Shown: positions 1-9,870 of the stretch, piece after piece
Position numbering within the stretch: position 1 is the first letter of the stretch
How the letters are laid out: each line of letters starts with the position of its first letter
Source: Burkholderiales bacterium
GTDB lineage: Bacteria; Pseudomonadota; Gammaproteobacteria; Burkholderiales; Ga0077523
Direction: 5' to 3'
Length of the DNA stretch: 64,000 nucleotides
NCBI GenBank assembly: GCA_019747905.1
Contig: JAIEQG010000020.1
Coordinates: 55,078-119,077, forward strand
Translations under genes and position numbers: made by a program
Notes under the pieces: model-generated
Databases searched by the model: none
What the model saw: only the letters and a program-made list of their open reading frames with translations
What the model was told of the DNA's origin: nothing

Positions 1-810
1 CTCGAGTCGTTCTTCAAGGGCATGGCGATCACCGACGCGCTCGCCAAGCGCAAGGTGCCCGGCGTGACCGAGATCTGCCCGGCGAACGCCTCGTACCTGG
101 TGCGCTTCGATCCGGACGTCATCCACCCGAACGAGATGCTGAAGGTGCTGCAGCAGATCGAGCGCGACGTCGGCACGGCCGAGCTGGAAGTCGCCACGCG
201 CATCATCGAGGTGCCGGTGCTGTACAACGATCCGTGGACCCACGAGACCCTGATGCGCTTTCGCGAACGCCACCAGGATCCGAAGAGCACCGATCTCGAG
301 TACTCCGCGCGCGTGAACAACTACCCGACGGTGGACGCCTTCATCGACGCGCACGCCGGCAGCCCCTGGTTCGTGTCGATGGTGGGCTTCGTCGCCGGAC
401 TGCCGTTCCTGTTCCAGATGGTGGAGCGCTCGAAGCAGATCGAGACGCCCAAGTACCTGCGGCCGCGCACCGACACGCCGAAGCTCACCATCGGCCACGG
501 CGGCTGCTTCGGCTGCATCTATTCCGTGCGCGGCGCGGGCGGCTACCAGATGTACGGCGTCACGCCGGCGCCGATCTTCGATCCCGCGCAGAAGCTGCCC
601 TATCTCCGCGAGTTCATGTGCTTCTTCAAGCCGGGCGACATCGTGAAGTACCGCAAGATCGATCGCGCCGAGTACGACCGCATGACCGCGCAGGTGGAAG
701 CCGGCACGTTCGACCTGCGCATCCGCCCGGTGTCGTTCTCGTTGAAGCAGTTCCTGGCCGACCCCGCCGGTTACAACAAGAAGCTCGAGGAGACCCTCCA
801 TGACCGTTGA
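1..810 (+). CDS. PxpB/KipI-like 5-oxoprolinase (allophanate hydrolase) subunit 1, 5' truncated
   Basis: This is the 3' part of a gene that enters from the left edge; the frame is open from base 1, and the internal ATG at 22 lies inside a conserved stretch (FFKGMAITDAL), so it is unlikely to be the start. The family signature GGCFGCIYSVRGAGGYQ and a following GVTPAPIFDP are those of the KipI/PxpB (allophanate hydrolase subunit 1) fold, which works with PxpC in ATP-dependent opening of 5-oxoproline or a related cyclic amide. The last 11 bases overlap the next gene, so the two are translationally coupled. The true substrate is not shown by the sequence; the downstream hyu genes suggest a cyclic amide pathway. 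Confidence 0.85.
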   Translation, partial: LESFFKGMAITDALAKRKVPGVTEICPANASYLVRFDPDVIHPNEMLKVLQQIERDVGTAELEVATRIIEVPVLYNDPWTHETLMRFRERHQDPKSTDLEYSARVNNYPTVDAFIDAHAGSPWFVSMVGFVAGLPFLFQMVERSKQIETPKYLRPRTDTPKLTIGHGGCFGCIYSVRGAGGYQMYGVTPAPIFDPAQKLPYLREFMCFFKPGDIVKYRKIDRAEYDRMTAQVEAGTFDLRIRPVSFSLKQFLADPAGYNKKLEETLHDR

Positions 811-1774
811 GATCGTGAAGCCCGGCCTCGCGACCACCATCCAGGATGCCGGCCGACCCGGCTACTACAACGTCGGCATCCCGCTGTCGGGCGCGCTCGA
901 CCAGTACTCGTTCCGCTGTGCGAACCTGCTGGTGGGCAACGACGAGAACGCCGCGGTGATCGAGTGCACCCTGCTCGCGCCGGAACTCCTCTTCAACGTG
1001 TCCGCGATCGTCGCCGTCACGGGCGCCGACGCGACGCCGAGGGTGAATGGTTCGCCCATGCCGCGCAACGAGTCGTTCGCGGTCAAGGCCGGTGACAAGC
1101 TCAGTTTCGACTTCATGCGCCTGGGGGCCCGCGGCTATGTCGCCATCGCCGGCGGCATCGACGTGCCGGTGATCCTCGGCAGCCGCTCCACCTACGGCCT
1201 CGGCGCCTTCGGCGGGTTCCAGGGACGCAAGCTCGCGGTGGGCGACAAGCTGCCCATCGGCAAGGCTTCGAACACGGCAAAAGCCGGCCGCAAGCTGACG
1301 GCGGACCTCGCGATGCCGCTCCCGAAGGAGACGGAACTGCGCGTGCTGCCGGGCCTGTATTTCCACCGCATCACCGATGCGTCCGCGGACAACTTCTTCG
1401 CCGACACGTGGGCCGTGGCGCCGGAAGCCGATCGCATCGGCTATCGCTACAAGCAGGGCCGGCCGCTGCAATGGCGCGAGCGCAAGCAACCGTTCGGGGC
1501 CGGCTCCGATCCCTCGAACATCGTCGACGCGGGCTATCCGTACGGGTCCATCCAGGTGCCCGGAGGCGTCGAACCCATCATCCTGCACCGCGACGCGGTG
1601 TCCGGCGGCGGCTACGCGATGATCGGCACGATCATCAGCGCCGACATGGACAAGATCGCGCAGATGCAGCCCAACTACAAGGCTCGTTTCGTCCGGGTTG
1701 ACATGGATCAGGCCCTCGCGGCGCGAGGGGATTACAAAGCACGAATGGATCGCGTGAGGAAGGCATTGGCTTGA
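800..1774 (+). CDS. PxpC/KipA-like biotin-dependent carboxyltransferase-family subunit
   Basis: A 324-residue protein of the PxpC/KipA (allophanate hydrolase subunit 2) family, partner of PxpB in the cytoplasm. It begins with VEIVKPGLATTIQDAGRPGY, the typical N-terminal signature, and contains the family stretch PFGAGSDPSNIVDAGYPYGS near residues 230-250 and an IQVPGGVEPIILHRDAVSGG block after it. Length is normal for the family. The ATG overlaps the end of the upstream gene by 11 bases. As usual for PxpBC pairs it probably forms a heterocomplex that activates a lactam or amide for ATP-driven hydrolysis; a PxpA partner may lie outside the window. Confidence 0.88.
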   Translation: MTVEIVKPGLATTIQDAGRPGYYNVGIPLSGALDQYSFRCANLLVGNDENAAVIECTLLAPELLFNVSAIVAVTGADATPRVNGSPMPRNESFAVKAGDKLSFDFMRLGARGYVAIAGGIDVPVILGSRSTYGLGAFGGFQGRKLAVGDKLPIGKASNTAKAGRKLTADLAMPLPKETELRVLPGLYFHRITDASADNFFADTWAVAPEADRIGYRYKQGRPLQWRERKQPFGAGSDPSNIVDAGYPYGSIQVPGGVEPIILHRDAVSGGGYAMIGTIISADMDKIAQMQPNYKARFVRVDMDQALAARGDYKARMDRVRKALA

Positions 1775-1836
1775 AGCATCGTCCGTAGTCGAACATGTCC
1801 CGGCCGCCGAGCGGCCGGGCCTCGGGAGCAAGCACC

Positions 1837-3591
1837 ATGAGCGCAACTGTCGACCGCATCACCCTGTCCGTCGTCCGGGGAGTCCTCGAAACCACCCAGC
1901 GCGAGATGACCCTCACGCTCGAGAAGACCGCCCGCTCCAGCGTGTTCAACACGGCGCACGACTACAGCAACGCGATCTTCAACCACCGGGCCGAGATGAT
2001 CCTGCAGGGCCAGGACATCCCCATCCACCTGGGCTCGCTCATGCCCGCCATGAAGGCCGTGGCCGGCTACTTCGCCGACGACACCCACGAAGGCGACGTG
2101 ATCTATCACAACGATCCGCGCTACATGGGCAGCCACATCCTGGACTGCTGCATGTACAACCCGGTCTTCTACCAGGGCGAGCTGGTGTTCTGGACGGTGT
2201 GCAAGGGTCACGTCACGGACATCGGCGGGCCAGTGCCGGCCGGGTACAACCCGGACGCGAAGGAACTGTACGCGGAAGGGCTGCACATCCCGCCGTTGAA
2301 ACTGTGGGACCGCGGCAAGGAGCGCAAGGACGTCGTCAATTTCATGCTCTCCAACATGCGCGCCCGCCGTGACCAGGAAGGCGATCTGCGTGCGCAGTAC
2401 GGCGCCGTGAAGGTGGGCGAGCGCAACCTGATCGCGCTGCTCGACAAGTACGGCGTGAAGACTGTTCAGGCGTGCATCGACGAGCTGATGAACATGGCCG
2501 ATCGACAGATGCGCGCCCTGATCGGCTCGCTGCCCGACGGCGTGTACGAGGACAGCGCCCTGGTGGAAGACGCCGGCCACGGCTATGGCGATCTCGAGAT
2601 CAAGGCGCGCGTGGAAATCCGCGGCGACGCCTGCAAGATCGCGATCAGCAGCCCGCCGCAGATCCCGTACTTCATCAACTCCTACGCCGGCAATTCGGTG
2701 TCGGGCGTCTTCCTCGGGCTGATGATGTTCGCGCAGGTGGACCCGCCCTACAACGAAGGGCTCTACCGCTGCGTCGAGCTCGATCTCGGGCCGAAGGGCA
2801 CGCTGTGCAATGCGGTCGAACCAGCGCCGTGCGTCAACTGCACCACCACGCCCATGGAAACGCTGGCCGACGCGGTGCGCAAGGCTTTCGAGAAGGCCGC
2901 GCCGGACCGCGCCGTCGCCTCGTGGGGCCACGCGAACGGCGTGAACATCGCCGGGCAGGACAAGCGCAACAACGAGGAATACGTGAGCATGATCCTCGCG
3001 AGCATCATCTCCGGTGCGGGAGCCACGGCCTACATGGACGGTTGGCATGCCTGTGGCCCGCAGTGCTGCTTCGGCGCACTCACTTCCGGCGACATCGAGG
3101 TGCTGGAGTATTCCTACCCGATCATCATCCACCGCTATTCGCTCATGACCGACAGCGGCGGTGCCGGCAAGTATCGCGGCGGGTCGGGCACGGTGTGGGA
3201 GGTGGAACCGCTCGACCACGAAATGACCGTCATCACGTTCGGCGAAGGGCGCCGCTTCCCAGCGCTGGGTGCCGCGGGTGCCCACAGCCAACTGGACGAC
3301 GCGAAGGTGGGACGCCTGGTCGTCAACACCCCCGCGGGCGAGAAGATCTATCGCGAGAATGTGGTGGTCACCATCAAGCCCGGCGAGCGTGCCGCCAACC
3401 ACAATCCCGGCGGCGGTGGCTACGGCGATCCGCTCGAGCGGCCGGTGGAACGCGTGGTCGACGACGTGAAGAACGGCATCGTCTCGGTCGCAGGGGCCAA
3501 GGCGGAGTACGGCGTCGTGATCGACGCGTCGACTCTCGCCGTGGACCAGGACGCGACCAGGCGCCTGCGCGGTCAACGCGCGGCCGCCTGA
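1837..3591 (+). CDS. HyuB/OplaH-B family hydantoinase-oxoprolinase subunit B (set 1)
   Basis: A 584-residue HyuB-type subunit. In-frame codons extend upstream to 1795, but the ATG at 1837 is preceded by a purine-rich GGGAG and starts directly on the conserved VDRITLSVVRGVLE. Family marks are the HNDPRYMGSH-like segment (YHNDPRYMGSHILD), the glycine-rich GGAGKYRGGSGTVWEVEP and the C-terminal HNPGGGGYGDPLERP. HyuB works with the ATP-binding HyuA subunit to hydrolyse hydantoins, N-methylhydantoin or 5-oxoproline; some members are acetone or acetophenone carboxylase subunits. It is followed 37 bases later by its HyuA partner. The substrate cannot be read from sequence. Confidence 0.88.
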   Translation: MSATVDRITLSVVRGVLETTQREMTLTLEKTARSSVFNTAHDYSNAIFNHRAEMILQGQDIPIHLGSLMPAMKAVAGYFADDTHEGDVIYHNDPRYMGSHILDCCMYNPVFYQGELVFWTVCKGHVTDIGGPVPAGYNPDAKELYAEGLHIPPLKLWDRGKERKDVVNFMLSNMRARRDQEGDLRAQYGAVKVGERNLIALLDKYGVKTVQACIDELMNMADRQMRALIGSLPDGVYEDSALVEDAGHGYGDLEIKARVEIRGDACKIAISSPPQIPYFINSYAGNSVSGVFLGLMMFAQVDPPYNEGLYRCVELDLGPKGTLCNAVEPAPCVNCTTTPMETLADAVRKAFEKAAPDRAVASWGHANGVNIAGQDKRNNEEYVSMILASIISGAGATAYMDGWHACGPQCCFGALTSGDIEVLEYSYPIIIHRYSLMTDSGGAGKYRGGSGTVWEVEPLDHEMTVITFGEGRRFPALGAAGAHSQLDDAKVGRLVVNTPAGEKIYRENVVVTIKPGERAANHNPGGGGYGDPLERPVERVVDDVKNGIVSVAGAKAEYGVVIDASTLAVDQDATRRLRGQRAAA

Positions 3592-3628
3592 TTCCGATCC
3601 ACCCGACCACACCTATCGCACCCCCAGC

Positions 3629-5713
3629 ATGGCCAAGAAATACAGGCTCGGCATCGACGCCGGCGGCACCTTCACCGACTTCGTCTTCTCCGACGACGAA
3701 CGCAACGTTCATCTGTTCAAGTCGACTTCCACGCCGGACGACGGCACTCTCGCCATCGATGCGGGCCTGCAGCAGATCAGCGCGGCGGTCGGACGCTCCG
3801 TGGACGACATCCTCGCGGACACCGACTTGTGCATCAACGGCACCACGGTCGCCCTCAATGCCCTGATCCAGTTCAAGGGCGTCAAGGTCGGATTGTTGTG
3901 TACGGCCGGCCACGAGGATTCCATCGAGATCCGCCTCGGGCACAAGGAAGACGGTCACCGCTACGACGCAAAGTACCCGCCGGCCCGCATGCTGGTGCCG
4001 CGCTATCTGCGCGCGCCCGTGCGCGAGCGCATCCGTTCCGACGGCAAGGAGCACACTCCGCTCAACGAAGACGACGTGCGCGCCGCCTGCGAGATGTTCC
4101 GCCGGGAAGGTGTCCGGGCCGTGGTCGTCTCCTTCGTGTGGTCGGTACTCGACACTTCGCACGAGCAACGGGCAGCCGCCATCGTGCGCGAGATGCTGCC
4201 GGATGTCTTTCTTTCCGTCGGTTCCGAGGTGTTCCCGCAGACACGCGAGTACACGCGCACCTCCACCACGATCCTCAATGCCTATCTCGGCCCGGTGCTG
4301 CAGGGTTACGTGAACGGCATCGACGCGTACATGCGCAAGCGCGGCCTGCATGCGCCGGTGCAGTACTTCCAGTCGAACGGCGGCATGGCCACCGGCCGCG
4401 CCATGGCTCAGAAGTCGGTGTACGCGATCAATTCGGGGCCGGCGTCAGCACCGCAGGCCGGGCTCTATTTCGCCAAGCCCCTGGGCATCGACAACATCAT
4501 CACGGTCGACATGGGCGGCACGTCCTTCGACATCACGCTCACCCAGGGCGGCCGCACCAACATCAGCAAGAACATCGATTTCCTGCGCTACCGCATCGGC
4601 GTGCCCATGATCCAGGTGGAAACCCTCGGCGCCGGCGGCGGATCGATCGCCTGGATCGACCAGAGCGGCCTGCTGCTGGTGGGGCCGCAGAGCGCCGGCG
4701 CGGTGCCGGGCCCCGCGTGCTACGGTCGTGGAGGCACCGAGCCCACTGTGACCGACGCCAACGTGGTGCTGGGCTATCTGCACCCCGAGCATCTGCTGCG
4801 CGGCCGGCTCAAGCTCGATCGCAAGGCCGCGATCCGCGCCATCGAGGAGCGGGTGGCCAAGCCCTTCAACATGTCCGTGGACGACGCAGCCTACGGCATC
4901 TTTCGCATCGTCAACAACAACATGGTGGGCGGCATGCGGCGCGTGTCCATCGAACGCGGCTACGATCCACGCGATTTCACCCTGGTGGGGGCCGGCGGCG
5001 CAGGGCCCCTGCACATCACGGCGCTCGCGGCGGAAATGGGGATCAGCCGCGTGCTCGTGCCGAAGCTCGCGTCGGGCCTCTGCGCCTTCGGGCAGATCAT
5101 CTCCGACGTCAAATACAACTACATGGCGGCGTGCCCCATGCGCCTGGACGCGAACACCGATTTTGGCGTGATCCGCTCGCTCTATGCCGGCATCGAGCAG
5201 GAGGCCATCGACGCGCTGCGCGCGGAAGGCTTCAAGGATGCCGACATCGTGATCGAGCGCAGCATGGACCTGCGCTACGTCGGTCAGGTCCACGAATGCA
5301 CGGTGGAACTGGGCTCCATGGAGATCTCGAGCGACACCTTCCGCGAGATCCGCGCCCGCCTCGACCGCGTGCACAAGCAGCTGTTCACCTACGACGAACC
5401 GGAGAGCCTGGCGGAGGTGGTGAACATCGAGAGCACGGTGTTCGGCCGCGTACCCAAGCCGGAACCGCCGCGCTATCCGGAAGGCGGTATCGATCCCGCG
5501 GCCGCGCTCGATCATCAGCGCGACGCGGTCTTCCCCATCGGCGGCCGCATCCAGCGCGTGCCGACACCCGTGTACGACGGCGCGAAGCTGCTCGCGGGGA
5601 ACACCGTCACGGGCCCCGCGATCATCGAGGAGGAAACCACCTCCATCGTGGTCGAACCGGGCTGGTCCGCCATGCTCGATCCGCACGGCACGTACATCCT
5701 CACCCATGCATGA
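3629..5713 (+). CDS. HyuA family hydantoinase/oxoprolinase subunit A (set 1)
   Basis: A 694-residue actin-fold, ATP-using subunit, partner of the preceding HyuB. The N-terminus carries the phosphate-1 loop GIDAGGTFTDF, a central VDMGGTSFDITLTQGG forms the second phosphate loop, and GAGGGSIAWIDQSGLL and GAGGAGPLHITALAAEMGI are conserved family blocks. Length is normal for HyuA. The intergenic distance to HyuB is only 37 bases, so they are co-transcribed. The product probably couples ATP hydrolysis to cleavage of an endocyclic amide. After its stop there is a 421-base gap before the ABC importer, so a new promoter may lie there. Confidence 0.88.
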   Translation: MAKKYRLGIDAGGTFTDFVFSDDERNVHLFKSTSTPDDGTLAIDAGLQQISAAVGRSVDDILADTDLCINGTTVALNALIQFKGVKVGLLCTAGHEDSIEIRLGHKEDGHRYDAKYPPARMLVPRYLRAPVRERIRSDGKEHTPLNEDDVRAACEMFRREGVRAVVVSFVWSVLDTSHEQRAAAIVREMLPDVFLSVGSEVFPQTREYTRTSTTILNAYLGPVLQGYVNGIDAYMRKRGLHAPVQYFQSNGGMATGRAMAQKSVYAINSGPASAPQAGLYFAKPLGIDNIITVDMGGTSFDITLTQGGRTNISKNIDFLRYRIGVPMIQVETLGAGGGSIAWIDQSGLLLVGPQSAGAVPGPACYGRGGTEPTVTDANVVLGYLHPEHLLRGRLKLDRKAAIRAIEERVAKPFNMSVDDAAYGIFRIVNNNMVGGMRRVSIERGYDPRDFTLVGAGGAGPLHITALAAEMGISRVLVPKLASGLCAFGQIISDVKYNYMAACPMRLDANTDFGVIRSLYAGIEQEAIDALRAEGFKDADIVIERSMDLRYVGQVHECTVELGSMEISSDTFREIRARLDRVHKQLFTYDEPESLAEVVNIESTVFGRVPKPEPPRYPEGGIDPAAALDHQRDAVFPIGGRIQRVPTPVYDGAKLLAGNTVTGPAIIEEETTSIVVEPGWSAMLDPHGTYILTHA

Positions 5714-6134
5714 GCGCGCACCATGTGCACAGGTTTGGGGCCACGGATCTCGTCCATGCACGCCCATGACTCACGGCGGCATGAACGATCTGCTTCGCTG
5801 CAGGGGAATCGCGCATCGGTTCAATCGATTGACCGCGATGACCACACGCCGCGTGGCTGGCACCAGGGTTGCACGGAGAAGCGAGCGCCGTGAAGCGCCT
5901 CGCCCCGATCAAGAGAATGCCGGAGACGAGCGCTCGCACGGGAGGCCGCACAGCGATGAACTGTGCAGCCCTGCGCAGCGCGCGTCGACCGGATCGCAGT
6001 AAGGCAGGAGAAGCAGTCATTGGAGTCCCGTAGTCAAGCTGGGGAGCGGTGGGCGTCAACGCCGACACGGAGTCGACGTTCGCCAGGAGATCCGCGTTGC
6101 GCAAGCGACGCACGCACATAGGGAGAGATGCAAG
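5714..6134 (+). other. Intergenic region upstream of the ABC importer
   Basis: There is no convincing gene in these 421 bases. A perfect 12-base palindrome, TCAATCGATTGA, lies at 5822-5833 and could be an operator. A strong ribosome site (AGGGAGAG, about 9 bases before the ATG at 6135) ends the region. Confidence 0.5.
5822..5833. promoter_or_regulatory. Candidate operator palindrome upstream of ABC importer
   Basis: A perfect 12-base inverted repeat TCAATCGATTGA in the long leader of the importer genes. No regulator gene is nearby in the window, so assignment as an operator is inference from position and symmetry only. Confidence 0.25.
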
Positions 6135-7196
6135 ATGAAAGCGACGATGAAGTGGGCGCTGGCCGCCCTGGGTTTCGCGCTGTTGTCCGGCGGCCCCGCA
6201 CAAGCGCAGGACAAGTGGTGGCCGATCAAGGTATTCGACGCCACCACCGGCAAGAACGTTTCGGTCGACTACTCCCCGCTGCCCAAGGCGGCGAAGCCGT
6301 GGAAGATCTGCGTGCTGTTCCCGCACATGAAGGACAGCTTCTGGGTGGCGGTGGCCTACGGCATCGTCGAGGAATCGAAGCGCATGGGCGTCAACATGAC
6401 GCTGTACGAGGCCGGCGGCTACGAGAACCTGCCGAAGCAGCTGTCGCAGTTCGACGATTGCATGGCCTCCGGTTTCGACGCCATCGTGGTGGGCGCCATC
6501 TCCGAGGCGGGCCTGTCGCAGAAATTCAAGGAAGGCATGGCCAAGGGCAAGCCCGTCATCAGCACGGTGAACCCCGTGGACAAGGCCGAGACCACCGCCA
6601 AGATGTTCGTGGAGTTCGACACCATGGGTCACCAGACCGGCGACTACCTGGTGAAGAGCCTCGCGGGCAAGCCGGCCAAGGCCGTGAACTTCCCCGGACC
6701 GGCCGGATCGGGTTGGGCCGAGAAGTTCAATGACGGCTTCAAGGCTGCCATCAAGGGCACCAGCGTCAAGCTGCTGGACGAGAAGTTCGGCGACAGCGGC
6801 GTGGCGGTGCAGCTGAAACTGGTGCAGGACGCGCTGCAGACCTACCCGGACATGAACGTCATCTGGGGCACGGCGCCCACCGCCGAGGCCGCCATCGGCG
6901 CCGTCGCCGAGATCGGCCGCCAGAAGGACATCATGATCATGTCGTCCTACGAGAACCAGGCGATGCTCGACGCGCTCAACAAGGGCGAGATCCTGGGCTT
7001 CGCCACGCAGTATCCGGTGCTGGAAGGCCGCGTTGCCATCGACATGGCGGTGCGTGCGCTCGAGAAAAAGCCCCTGATGAAGTTCGTCAAGCCGATTCCC
7101 GACATGGTCGCCAAGTCGAACCAGAGCAAGATCAACATGAGCCTGGTGCTGGCCCCGGCCTCGTGGAAGCCGGTGTACTCCGTCGCGGCGAAGTAA
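6135..7196 (+). CDS. TorT-like periplasmic substrate-binding protein of a ribose-type ABC importer
   Basis: A 353-residue exported protein with a clear signal peptide (residues 1-25, ending GGPAQAQ). The mature protein starts DKWWPIKV and contains WKICVLFPHMKDSFWVAVAYG and GVNMTLYEAGGY, which recall TorT, the periplasmic TMAO-sensing member of the type I (LacI/RbsB-like) binding-protein family. Here, however, the next genes are an ATPase and two permeases rather than a sensor kinase, so transport is the likely job. Conserved GHQTGDYL and an AAIGA-containing hinge segment fit the fold. The start is supported by a good Shine-Dalgarno. The ligand is unknown; genes on both sides suggest a small nitrogenous ring compound. 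Confidence 0.87.
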   Translation: MKATMKWALAALGFALLSGGPAQAQDKWWPIKVFDATTGKNVSVDYSPLPKAAKPWKICVLFPHMKDSFWVAVAYGIVEESKRMGVNMTLYEAGGYENLPKQLSQFDDCMASGFDAIVVGAISEAGLSQKFKEGMAKGKPVISTVNPVDKAETTAKMFVEFDTMGHQTGDYLVKSLAGKPAKAVNFPGPAGSGWAEKFNDGFKAAIKGTSVKLLDEKFGDSGVAVQLKLVQDALQTYPDMNVIWGTAPTAEAAIGAVAEIGRQKDIMIMSSYENQAMLDALNKGEILGFATQYPVLEGRVAIDMAVRALEKKPLMKFVKPIPDMVAKSNQSKINMSLVLAPASWKPVYSVAAK

Positions 7197-7263
7197 GCTG
7201 ACGATGTTCCCCGCCCCGGCACCAAGCCGGGGCGGCGGCCGATTCACCGAAGCGGTCAACAGC

Positions 7264-8826
7264 ATGAACGAGCACGACGGCAATCTGCTGGAACTCACCG
7301 GGATCTCGAAGCGCTTTCCCGGGGTGCTGGCGCTCGACAACGTGGATTTCGATCTGCGCCACGGCGAGGTGCACGTCCTGTTCGGCGAAAACGGGGCGGG
7401 CAAGTCCACCCTGATCAACGTCATCGCAGGTACTTTCGGCCCCGACAGCGGGCGCTTCCTGTACCAGGGTCGCGAGATCCGCAAACTCACGCCGCATCAG
7501 GCGCGCGTGATGGGCATCAGCCCGGTGTTCCAGGAATTCAGCCTGGTGCCGGAGATGACCGTGGACGAGAACCTGTTCCTCGGCCGCGAGCGCTCGCGCT
7601 TCACCTTTCTCAACAAGCGCGCCATGCGCGCCAAGGCCCGCGAAGTCATCGCGGAGCTCGGCTTCAATCTCGATCCGACACGCAAGGTCGGATCGCTCTC
7701 CCGCGCCCACCAGCAGATGGTGGAGATCGCCAAGGCGCTGCTCACCGACGTGCGCCTGCTGATCCTCGACGAACCCACGGCTTCGCTCACCGAGGCCGAG
7801 ACAATCAAGCTCTTCGCGCTGATCGACCGCCTGCGGGCCCAGGGGGTGGGCATCATCTACGTCTCGCACCGCATGGGCGAGATCAAGCAGATCGCCGATC
7901 GCATCAGCGTGCTGCGCGACGGCCGCAAGATCGCCACGGTCCGGTCCGACGAGATCTCGGAGACCGAGCTGGTGGAACTGATGGCCGGCCGCAAGATCGA
8001 GGTGCTGTTCCCGCACGTGGATCACCGGCCTGCGGAAGACCTGCTCGAAGTGCGCAATCTCACCCTCGCCTCGGGCAGCGTGAAGGACGTGACCTTCCAT
8101 GCGCGTGCCGGCGAGATCACCGGCATCGCCGGGCTGGTGGGTTGCGGCAAGTCGGAGTTGATCCGCGCGGTGTTCGGCCTCGACCCGGTCGAATCGGGCA
8201 CCGTGCTGCTGTACGGCAAGGAGACCTCGTCGTTCAAGCCCACCGCCATGCTGCGCGCGGGCGTGTGCTACTTCCCGTCCGATCGCGTCGCCGAAGGCCT
8301 GGCGCTGGCACGCCCGGTCCGCGAGAACGTATCGATGGCAGCACTCGACCTGCCCGAGTTCGCCAAGGGCCAGGTGATCCGGCGCAAGGAAGAGAAGAAG
8401 ACCATCCAGGACATCGTGGATCGCCTGAAGCTGCGTCCGCCGCAGATCGAACCCGCGGTGGGCCGCCTGTCCGGCGGCAATCGCCAGAAGGTCGTGCTGG
8501 GTCGCGGGCTGGCCCGCGAGATCCGCGTCTTCCTCTTCGACGAGCCGACCGTGGGCATCGACGTCGGCGCCAAGCTGGAAGTCTACGAACTGATGAAACT
8601 GCTGCTCGAGATGGGGGCTGCGATCGTGCTGGTCTCCTCCGAGCTGCCCGAGGTGCTGCACCTGTCGAACCGGCTCTACGTGATGCACCACGCCCGGATG
8701 GTCGCGGAACTCACCGGCCAGGACATCAACGAGCAGGCCGTGCTGGCCTGCTTCTTCCGTGAAGACGCTCCCAACGCCGGCTCCGACGAAGTGCCGGCGG
8801 AGCGCGCCGTCGCCTCCGCGGCGTGA
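7264..8826 (+). CDS. RbsA-type ABC importer ATPase (two fused nucleotide-binding domains)
   Basis: A 520-residue cytoplasmic ATPase energising the importer. The ATG at 7264 is chosen over the in-frame one at 7204 because the conserved domain (LLELTGISKRFPGVLALDNV) begins right after it. Domain 1 has Walker A GENGAGKST and Walker B LLILDEPTASL with a divergent signature (LSRAHQQ); domain 2 has a Walker A-like GLVGCGKSE, the normal signature LSGGNRQK and Walker B VFLFDEPTVGID. This asymmetry is usual in the RbsA/MglA/XylG family. The gene lies 67 bases after the binding protein and its stop is 10 bases before the permease start. Confidence 0.92.
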   Translation: MNEHDGNLLELTGISKRFPGVLALDNVDFDLRHGEVHVLFGENGAGKSTLINVIAGTFGPDSGRFLYQGREIRKLTPHQARVMGISPVFQEFSLVPEMTVDENLFLGRERSRFTFLNKRAMRAKAREVIAELGFNLDPTRKVGSLSRAHQQMVEIAKALLTDVRLLILDEPTASLTEAETIKLFALIDRLRAQGVGIIYVSHRMGEIKQIADRISVLRDGRKIATVRSDEISETELVELMAGRKIEVLFPHVDHRPAEDLLEVRNLTLASGSVKDVTFHARAGEITGIAGLVGCGKSELIRAVFGLDPVESGTVLLYGKETSSFKPTAMLRAGVCYFPSDRVAEGLALARPVRENVSMAALDLPEFAKGQVIRRKEEKKTIQDIVDRLKLRPPQIEPAVGRLSGGNRQKVVLGRGLAREIRVFLFDEPTVGIDVGAKLEVYELMKLLLEMGAAIVLVSSELPEVLHLSNRLYVMHHARMVAELTGQDINEQAVLACFFREDAPNAGSDEVPAERAVASAA

Positions 8827-8836
8827 CCCTCGGATC

Positions 8837-9868
8837 GTGACCACAGTCGCCATCGAACCGGCATCTGTCGCCCAGCCGAAGCTGGCACTGGTGAGCCGCG
8901 CCCTGCGGCGCATCGGCTTCCTGCCGGCGCTACTGATCGTGCTCATCGTCCTGCTCGTACTGTTCGAGCCGCGTTTCATGGGGATGTTCAACATCTTCAA
9001 CGTGGCGCGCAATTCGTCCGCGCTGCTGATCGTGGCGTCCGGACAGATGCTGGTGCTGGTGGTGGGCGGCTTCGACCTGTCGGTGGGTGCCGTCATCGCG
9101 CTCACCAGCGTCGTGACAGCCAAGGTGATGGCGGTCATGCTGGAGGGTGCGCCCGAGGACGTGACGCTGGCGATCATCGCGGGAGTGGCGGCCGGCATGG
9201 GCTGCGGCTTCGTCACGGGCCTGATCAACGGCGCCTGCGTCGCCTTCCTGCGCATCTCGCCCTTCATGGTGACCCTGGGGACCAGTTCCATCGCGACCGG
9301 CGTGGCGCTGCTGCTCACCAACGGCATTCCCGTCTACGGCATGCCGGATGCCTTCGTGAAGGATTTCGGGCGCGCCATCTGGTTCGGACTGCCGATGCCC
9401 GTGTACGTGAGCCTCTCGATCCTCGTCCTCGTGTGGATCATGCAGCGGCGCACCACCGTCGGCCGCTACATCCATGCGATCGGCGGCAACGTGCAGGCGG
9501 CGATGGTGTCCGGCGTGAACACGAATTTCTACCTGATCCTCGCCTACACCCTGTGCGGCATGCTGGCTTCATTGACCAGCCTGCTCCTGACGGCGCGCCT
9601 CGGTTCGGGCCAGGCGACGATGAGCGGCAACCTCATGCTGGAGAGCATCGCGGCCGGCGTGATCGCGGGGGTCAGCCTGCGCGGCGGGGTCGGCCGCGTG
9701 GAGATGGTGGCGCTGTCGGCGCTGTTCCTCTCCATCCTGACCAACGCGATGAACCTGCTCAAGGTCAACAGCAAGATCCAGACGATTTTCATGGGCATCA
9801 TCGTGGTGGCAGCCGTTGCTCTGGATGAACTCGCCAAGCGGCGCTCACGCTCGGCACGCGAGGGCTGA
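8837..9868 (+). CDS. RbsC-type ABC importer permease 1
   Basis: An integral membrane permease of about 343 residues with eight to ten hydrophobic segments. The GTG at 8837, 10 bases after the ATPase stop, is preferred over an in-frame ATG at 8759 that would bury 78 bases in the ATPase gene. The family signature GQMLVLVVGGFDLSVGAVIA and the cytoplasmic-loop block GRYIHAIGGNVQAAMVSGV identify the RbsC/AraH group. The next permease starts 2 bases after its stop, so the importer probably uses a permease heterodimer instead of the usual homodimer. Confidence 0.9.
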   Translation: MTTVAIEPASVAQPKLALVSRALRRIGFLPALLIVLIVLLVLFEPRFMGMFNIFNVARNSSALLIVASGQMLVLVVGGFDLSVGAVIALTSVVTAKVMAVMLEGAPEDVTLAIIAGVAAGMGCGFVTGLINGACVAFLRISPFMVTLGTSSIATGVALLLTNGIPVYGMPDAFVKDFGRAIWFGLPMPVYVSLSILVLVWIMQRRTTVGRYIHAIGGNVQAAMVSGVNTNFYLILAYTLCGMLASLTSLLLTARLGSGQATMSGNLMLESIAAGVIAGVSLRGGVGRVEMVALSALFLSILTNAMNLLKVNSKIQTIFMGIIVVAAVALDELAKRRSRSAREG

Positions 9869-9870
9869 CC

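Noticed and set aside
1732..9327. Several very long open frames on the minus strand opposite the catabolic cluster (up to about 700 codons)
   Set aside because: They are antisense to well-conserved genes, have Arg/His/Val-rich compositions produced by GC-rich third positions, and show no motif or ribosome site.
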